A stretch of DNA of 64,000 bases from an uncultured Siphonobacter sp. (lineage in GTDB: Bacteria; Bacteroidota; Bacteroidia; Cytophagales; Spirosomataceae), in the NCBI GenBank assembly GCA_913774715.1, contig CAJYHS010000149.1, forward strand, positions 124,001-188,000, in the 5' to 3' direction. Each line of letters opens with the position of its first letter. The first letter of the stretch is position 1. Positions 59,823 to 64,000 of this stretch are shown in pieces. Below the pieces are notes generated by a model. It worked only from the letters and a program-made list of their open reading frames with translations, ran no database searches and was not told the DNA's origin. The position numbers and the translations under genes are program-made.

Positions 59823-59850
59823 CTGTAACGATAGCATCAAGCCGGTTTTC

Positions 59851-60288
59851 TTAGCGATTGGCCAATACAACCAGGGCTGCTACGTTGACGCCAAAAGCTA
59901 AGCCCCAGGCTTTCCAAATTTTCTTCTGCTTGATTTGCTTGGCCCGCTGGGTGTAGCCACTGGCGTAATCGGGTGATTTCATTAACTCAGCGTCGGGAAA
60001 TCCCAAATTTTCCATCCTCGGTGATTTATCCGAGCTGATCACGGCCGGAATCAGGCCCAGAAAGGGAACGAGTACACTGCCTAAAAAAGTCCCATTTCTA
60101 GCCTTTTTGTACTTCTTATAGTGCATATCCGCATCCATTCTTCCCTTGGCAAACAAGTCCTGGGGATACTCGGCAACTTTTACGGGAGCGGTCCTATGGG
60201 AAGCGATAAGCACGCTGTCGGTGCCTTGAGCAAACGTAGTACTAACACGGGCGAGTACTAGTAGCAGAACTACTAATGAAGTTTTCAT
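59851..60288 (-). CDS. Hypothetical exported membrane protein
   Basis: A 145-residue protein with a signal peptide (MKTSLVVLLLVLARVSTTFA, cleaved near 20) and two hydrophobic segments (TFLGSVLVPFLGLIPAVI about 67-84 and WGLAFGVNVAALVVLAN at the C-terminus). Between them is a basic region (YTQRAKQIKQKKIWKAW). The DLFAKGRMDADMHYKKYKKA followed by a Gly-rich hydrophobic stretch is seen in small Bacteroidota proteins of unknown function. It stands alone. Confidence 0.7.
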   Translation of the reverse strand: MKTSLVVLLLVLARVSTTFAQGTDSVLIASHRTAPVKVAEYPQDLFAKGRMDADMHYKKYKKARNGTFLGSVLVPFLGLIPAVISSDKSPRMENLGFPDAELMKSPDYASGYTQRAKQIKQKKIWKAWGLAFGVNVAALVVLANR

Positions 60289-60430
60289 ATATCCTGGCGG
60301 GGCTTAAGTCATTTATGTTAGTAAAGATACTTAAGTCTTCTAACAATATTACTATAGTAATTTTTTCTAATATTTTTTTAATCTCAATTAAACCAATCAA
60401 CTGATTATCAAATGCTTATAGCATAATAAA

Positions 60431-60468
60431 AATACACCCCGCCGGAAACAAATTCAGCGGGGTGTATT
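60431..60468 (-). terminator. Terminator of recA
   Basis: Perfect 12-bp stem AATACACCCCGC (60431-60442) with a 14-base loop and complement at 60457-60468, followed by A/T-rich sequence on the minus strand. It begins 19 bases past the recA stop. Confidence 0.82.
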
Positions 60469-60487
60469 AGGCAAAAGAACCTAAAAA

Positions 60488-61558
60488 CTACTCTTCTTTA
60501 CCGTCATCAACAATATTAGGCTCCAGCGTATCCACTAAGGCTTCGTCGTCTCCTTTTACCTTTTCTTTGATTTTAGCTTCCAGCTCGTCTAGCAATTCAG
60601 GATTATCCTTGAGGATTTCTTTCACTGCATCACGGCCCTGACCTAAACGGTTGGTTCCGTAGCTAAACCAGGAACCTGATTTTTTCACAATCTCGAGTTC
60701 AACGGCTAGATCCAGTACCTCTCCTACTTTAGAGATTCCTTCGCCGTACATGATATCGAACTCAACGACTTTAAATGGAGGGGCCAGTTTGTTTTTAACC
60801 ACCTTCACGCGGGTACGGTTACCCGTAATACTGTCCGCTCCTTCTTTGATTTGACCCGCCCGGCGAATATCCAGACGAACCGAAGCGTAGAATTTCAAGG
60901 CATTTCCCCCCGTAGTGGTTTCAGGGTTACCAAACATGACGCCAATTTTCTCGCGTAATTGGTTAATGAAAATACAGCAGCAGGAAGTTTTATTGATAAT
61001 ACCCGTCATCTTCCGCAGGGCCTGCGACATCAGACGAGCCTGCAGACCTACTTTTGAATCCCCCATATCGCCTTCGATTTCGGCTTTGGGAACCAGGGCA
61101 GCTACCGAGTCAATTACAATAATATCAATGGCACCCGAAGAAATCAGGTGTTCGGCGATTTCCAGCGCCTGCTCTCCGTTATCCGGCTGAGCAATGAGCA
61201 GATTACCCGTATCAATGCCTAATTTTTCTGCATAACTGCGATCAAAGGCGTGTTCAGCATCAATGAATGCGGCTAAGCCTCCTTTTTTCTGAGCTTCGGC
61301 AATACAGTGCATGGCAATGGTCGTCTTACCTGACGATTCAGGTCCGTAGATTTCTACGACCCGTCCCCGGGGTACTCCGCCAATGCCCAAAGCCAGGTCG
61401 AGTCCTAAAGATCCCGTTGAAATCACAGGAATATCAAGAACCTTTGCATCCGAAAGACGCATTACTGTACCTTTACCGTAGGCCTTGTCTAATTTTTCAA
61501 TGGTGGTTTGCAATGCCTTTAACTTTTGACCTGCATCCGTGCCTTTTGCTTCTGCCAT
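60488..61558 (-). CDS. recA: Recombinase A
   Basis: A 356-residue RecA, the DNA-strand exchange protein of homologous recombination and SOS induction. Walker [10 protein letters not shown] (72-80), [20 protein letters not shown], Walker [21 protein letters not shown], loop L1/L2 regions [20 protein letters not shown] with [20 protein letters not shown] and [17 protein letters not shown] are all present, and the C-terminus is acidic as usual. It is a single gene with its own terminator; I could not identify a LexA-type box upstream by eye. The start gives the standard family length. Confidence 0.98.
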   Translation of the reverse strand: MAEAKGTDAGQKLKALQTTIEKLDKAYGKGTVMRLSDAKVLDIPVISTGSLGLDLALGIGGVPRGRVVEIYGPESSGKTTIAMHCIAEAQKKGGLAAFIDAEHAFDRSYAEKLGIDTGNLLIAQPDNGEQALEIAEHLISSGAIDIIVIDSVAALVPKAEIEGDMGDSKVGLQARLMSQALRKMTGIINKTSCCCIFINQLREKIGVMFGNPETTTGGNALKFYASVRLDIRRAGQIKEGADSITGNRTRVKVVKNKLAPPFKVVEFDIMYGEGISKVGEVLDLAVELEIVKKSGSWFSYGTNRLGQGRDAVKEILKDNPELLDELEAKIKEKVKGDDEALVDTLEPNIVDDGKEE

Positions 61559-61790
61559 GTTTAAAAAAACGAGCTATTGAGTGAAGAATTTGACCTAAAA
61601 TTACAAATACCGGGGCAAATATCCTAATCACCCCCTAAAATTTGTTCTATTTTTTTAATCAAACCAAGCAACGAAACGTTCCCTGATTTTTGATTTTGAG
61701 ACATATTTACGAGGGAAATGTGCATTGATGGTTGCCGTTTGCAAAAAAAGCGTTTTTATTGAAACCGAAGTGATTCTTTTAAAGTCAACC

Positions 61791-62822
61791 ATGAAGCGTA
61801 TCTTAAAAAAAATAGGTCTCATTATCAGTGCACTAGTACTGGCTTTACTCATCTGGCAGTGGGACTGGGTTCGTTACGGCTACGGCCAATTAAGCGGCGG
61901 CGCTCATGTTTTACTAGCGGCTAAACCCGTCAAAGAAGTGTTAGAGGATCCAACCGTAAATGATTCCATCAAGGCCAAGCTTACCCTCATTGAAGACATT
62001 CGCCGGTTTGCCATTGATTCACTCGGACTTAACGATACGCCCTTATATCAGTCTTATTATGATCAGGGCGATGAGCCTATTTGCTACGTAGTGACCGTGG
62101 CCGAAGCCTACCGGGTGAAAGCCATCGATTTTTCATTTCCCCTCATTGGTTCGTTTACCTACAAGGGCTTTTTTGACTTGAACCGGGCCAAAGAAGAAGT
62201 GAAAGCCTGGCCTGGGTATGATACTGAAATCAGCCCGGTTTCGGCTTACAGTACCTTAGGCTACTTTAATGACCCCATTCTCTCGGGCATGCTTTCCCTG
62301 CCCGAAGGACGACTCGCCAGCCTAATTATGCATGAAATGACGCATGCGACGCTCTTTATCAAAAACCAGCACGAGTTCAATGAGAATCTGGCTAATTTCA
62401 TTGGCGATTACGGAGCCATTCGATTTTTGGCACAGCGTTTTGGCACCCACTCATCGATTTACCGGGCCTATCTGGAAGGGAAAGTCTTTAGAGATCGATA
62501 CGTGCACCATTTCAACCGAGGTAAGCAGTCGCTGGATAGTTTGTATGAAAGTTTTTCGGACCAGCAATCCATTGCCGAAAAAAACCGGCTTAAGCACGCC
62601 CAGATTCGGTATATTATTCAAGCCTCTGATACGTTATATAGGGGGCTGGCTCACGTTCGCAGGCGAAACTGGAAAACCAATGAATTACCCAATAATGCTT
62701 TCTTTGTAGGTTTTTCTACGTATAACTCCCGGCGAAATGAGTTTGAAATTGAATTTAGGAAGAAGTTTCAGGGTGATTTTAAACGATACTTGTCCTATTT
62801 AAAATCGAAATACGATTCTTAA
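61791..62822 (+). CDS. Predicted zinc aminopeptidase (PF10023 family)
   Basis: A 343-residue membrane-anchored protein from the ATG at 61791 (span MKRILKKIGLIISALVLALL with IWQW after it). The zinc motif HEMTH is at 181-185 (LASLIMHEMTHATLFIKNQH) with the third ligand Glu in FNENLANFIGDYGA; VRYGYGQLSGGAHVLLAAKP and YYVVTVAEAY-like blocks are family marks. These proteins are annotated as aminopeptidases; their substrates are unknown. The upstream frame extension to 61725 lacks family features. The DUF3108 gene follows 48 bases later. Confidence 0.88.
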   Translation: MKRILKKIGLIISALVLALLIWQWDWVRYGYGQLSGGAHVLLAAKPVKEVLEDPTVNDSIKAKLTLIEDIRRFAIDSLGLNDTPLYQSYYDQGDEPICYVVTVAEAYRVKAIDFSFPLIGSFTYKGFFDLNRAKEEVKAWPGYDTEISPVSAYSTLGYFNDPILSGMLSLPEGRLASLIMHEMTHATLFIKNQHEFNENLANFIGDYGAIRFLAQRFGTHSSIYRAYLEGKVFRDRYVHHFNRGKQSLDSLYESFSDQQSIAEKNRLKHAQIRYIIQASDTLYRGLAHVRRRNWKTNELPNNAFFVGFSTYNSRRNEFEIEFRKKFQGDFKRYLSYLKSKYDS

Positions 62823-62870
62823 TAACGCTAATAACCGGATTCTTTACCGACCTTTTACTCCCCTTATTAC

Positions 62871-63683
62871 ATGCGTATGTCCCGCTTTTCTTTAGTAGTG
62901 TTTTTCCTGAGTGGTTTTGTTGGACTGGGCTTCATTTCATTTCGAGAAGTAACCCCCCAGACTCCCTTTCAAGCTACGCCAGGCGAACATCTGGAATACC
63001 GCGTTCACTATGGTTTTATTAATGCCGCCGAAGCTACCGTTGATGTAAGCGATAAATTTCACCGCATCAAAGGCAAAGCCTGTTACCGGGTAACGGCGAC
63101 GGGTCGTACGACCGGCGCCTTTGATCTGGTTACTAAAGTTCGCGACTCTTGGCAATCGTATATTGATCCGCAAACGCTCTTACCCTTGGAGTTTAACATG
63201 CGCCAACAGGAAGGCCGCTATCAAAAAGAGCAAAAAGTAACCTTTGACCAGACCGCTGATAAGATCATTTCCGTTAGCAAAGGCAAAGACGCCAAAGAAG
63301 ACACCAAAGAGTTTAAAGCCCCCGGCTCCGTGTATGATGTCATTAGTGGTTATTTTCTTCTGAGAACCGTAGATTTCAATCGCATGAAGGAAGGGCAGGT
63401 GACCACGGTAAAAACCTTTTATGATAACGATTTTATTAATCTTCAGATTCGTTACGCGGGAAAAGAGGTGGTCAAAACCAAGTTTGGTAAGCTCAATACC
63501 CATCGCATTGTGCCCATCATGCCTTCCAATAAACTCTTTGACGGCAAGGAAGCCATTCGGATCTGGGTCTCGGATGATGCCAACAAAGTACCCGTGAAAG
63601 TAGAGTTTGATTTGATGGTTGGAGCGGTCGCTATGGATTTAAAAAGCTATAAAGGCATGCGGGAAGAGTTCCAGTGGCAGTAA
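62871..63683 (+). CDS. DUF3108 domain protein, exported
   Basis: A 270-residue protein with an N-terminal hydrophobic signal (SRFSLVVFFLSGFVGLGFIS). The DUF3108 pattern is seen in PGEHLEYRVHYGFINAAEAT, CYRVTATGRTTGAFDLVTKV, RDSWQSYIDPQTLLPLEFNM, GSVYDVISGYFLLRTVDFN and AIRIWVSDDANKVPVKVEFD. The fold is a lipocalin- or LolA-like beta structure; the function is unknown, presumably periplasmic. Met 3 may be the start. It follows the PF10023 gene and its stop touches the stop of the convergent next gene. Confidence 0.85.
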   Translation: MRMSRFSLVVFFLSGFVGLGFISFREVTPQTPFQATPGEHLEYRVHYGFINAAEATVDVSDKFHRIKGKACYRVTATGRTTGAFDLVTKVRDSWQSYIDPQTLLPLEFNMRQQEGRYQKEQKVTFDQTADKIISVSKGKDAKEDTKEFKAPGSVYDVISGYFLLRTVDFNRMKEGQVTTVKTFYDNDFINLQIRYAGKEVVKTKFGKLNTHRIVPIMPSNKLFDGKEAIRIWVSDDANKVPVKVEFDLMVGAVAMDLKSYKGMREEFQWQ

Positions 63684-64000
63684 TCAGCGCAAGTAGTTAC
63701 GAAGCTTCCAAAGAGCCTTTACCCAGGCTGGCAATTGATTGGCCCGTATTTCATAAAAAGGGCTTATCGTACTTCCGAAACTGGCATAGAAATTAGCGAT
63801 GTCAGCAAGCTGAGCACTTTCAAAATCAAATACCCCGGATTTTCCGGCTTTCTCCTGTAAATAACAATCCAGGAGATAACTACGGGCATTACCCCGGCGG
63901 CCTTCTTCATCGGCGGCGTTGAATAAATAAAGGCTTCGGCTTTTCCAGGTTACAAACCAGGCTCCCGCTTTAAGGGAATCAGCTTTCTGAGCATACCACA
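63684..64000 (-). CDS. GNAT-like acetyltransferase, C-terminal part (cut by window edge)
   Basis: An open minus-strand frame enters at the right edge (first full codon at 63998) and stops at TGA 63684-63686, immediately after the DUF3108 stop. About 104 residues are present. They contain AGAWFVTWKSRSLYLFNAAD, NARSYLLDCYLQEKAGKSGV, FDFESAQLADIANFYASFGS and a terminal FYEIRANQLPAWVKALWKLR. The DFE-S-...-FY-FGS... Y-I..N.LP layout is that of a Bacteroidota GNAT/FemAB-like family whose members are mostly uncharacterised. The N-terminal half is outside the window. Confidence 0.6.
   Translation of the reverse strand, partial: WYAQKADSLKAGAWFVTWKSRSLYLFNAADEEGRRGNARSYLLDCYLQEKAGKSGVFDFESAQLADIANFYASFGSTISPFYEIRANQLPAWVKALWKLRNYLR

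Noticed and set aside
1-64000. CRISPR arrays, tRNA/rRNA genes, transposases, phage genes
   Set aside because: None found on reading both strands. Repeats seen are palindromic intergenic units, coding repeats or terminators without regular spacers. A tRNA or Rfam scan could confirm.

Overview
The window reads as a chromosome segment of a Bacteroidota bacterium, most likely order Cytophagales (Spirosoma/Cytophaga-type lineages); I do not assign a genus. The grounds are two SusC/SusD pairs, an ECF sigma plus FecR (with C-terminal DUF4974) plus STN-SusC signalling set, a PorE-like lipoprotein of the type IX secretion system, -7 boxes of the Bacteroidota form TAnnTTTG, and many families typical of the phylum (DUF4136, DUF4230, DUF4260, PF10023 aminopeptidase, SPOR lipoproteins). 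Genes are dense, on both strands, and commonly end in strong hairpin terminators, several shared by convergent genes. I saw no rRNA, tRNA, CRISPR array, insertion sequence or prophage.

Layout. 1-1288: 3' part of gcvP (glycine cleavage P-protein). 1.3-4.2 kb: an AT-rich accessory island with a zinc-ribbon protein, two tandem paralogous small membrane proteins, a third membrane protein and two copies of a degenerate palindromic repeat. 4.2-5.2 kb: a Crp-type regulator with a DUF4260 membrane protein. 5.4-15.7 kb: a six-gene operon of ECF sigma, FecR anti-sigma, STN-type SusC, SusD and two paralogous exported FAD oxidoreductases; a second SusC/SusD pair converges on it (15.8-20.6 kb). 21.2-24.2 kb: carotenoid genes crtB and crtI with an ECF sigma factor, then a TonB-dependent receptor. 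27-36 kb: panB, msrA, ppk2, envelope genes (two glycosyltransferases, an LpxH-like phosphoesterase, barrel and lipoproteins), a NadR-type kinase and a DciA-like protein. 36-46.7 kb: rluB with a long RG/RS-type tail, a PorE-like protein, a PhzF-like enzyme, DUF202, murB, a SPOR lipoprotein, gmd, tdk and a transglutaminase-like protein. 46.9-53.7 kb: a sugar-catabolism-like operon of sugar isomerase/epimerase, Gfo/Idh/MocA dehydrogenase and a 1247-residue multidomain protein, with a divergent AraC regulator. 53.8-64 kb: hemA, a histidine kinase, a LuxE/DUF4230/SDR operon, recA, a PF10023 aminopeptidase, a DUF3108 protein and a GNAT-like gene cut by the right edge.

How genes work together. The sigma/FecR/STN-SusC arrangement is that of a trans-envelope sensor controlling its own uptake operon, but the enzymes behind it are flavoproteins and not glycosidases or lyases, so the substrate is open. 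The 46.9-53.7 kb operon pairs cytoplasmic-type sugar dehydrogenase and isomerase genes with an exported giant protein carrying ThuA, a PVC-type dehydrogenase propeller, HEAT repeats, a CARDB-like domain and a C-terminal blue-copper domain with its four ligands. No CxxCH haem site is present, which suggests copper-based electron transfer. These two loci are the best candidates for undescribed systems in the window.
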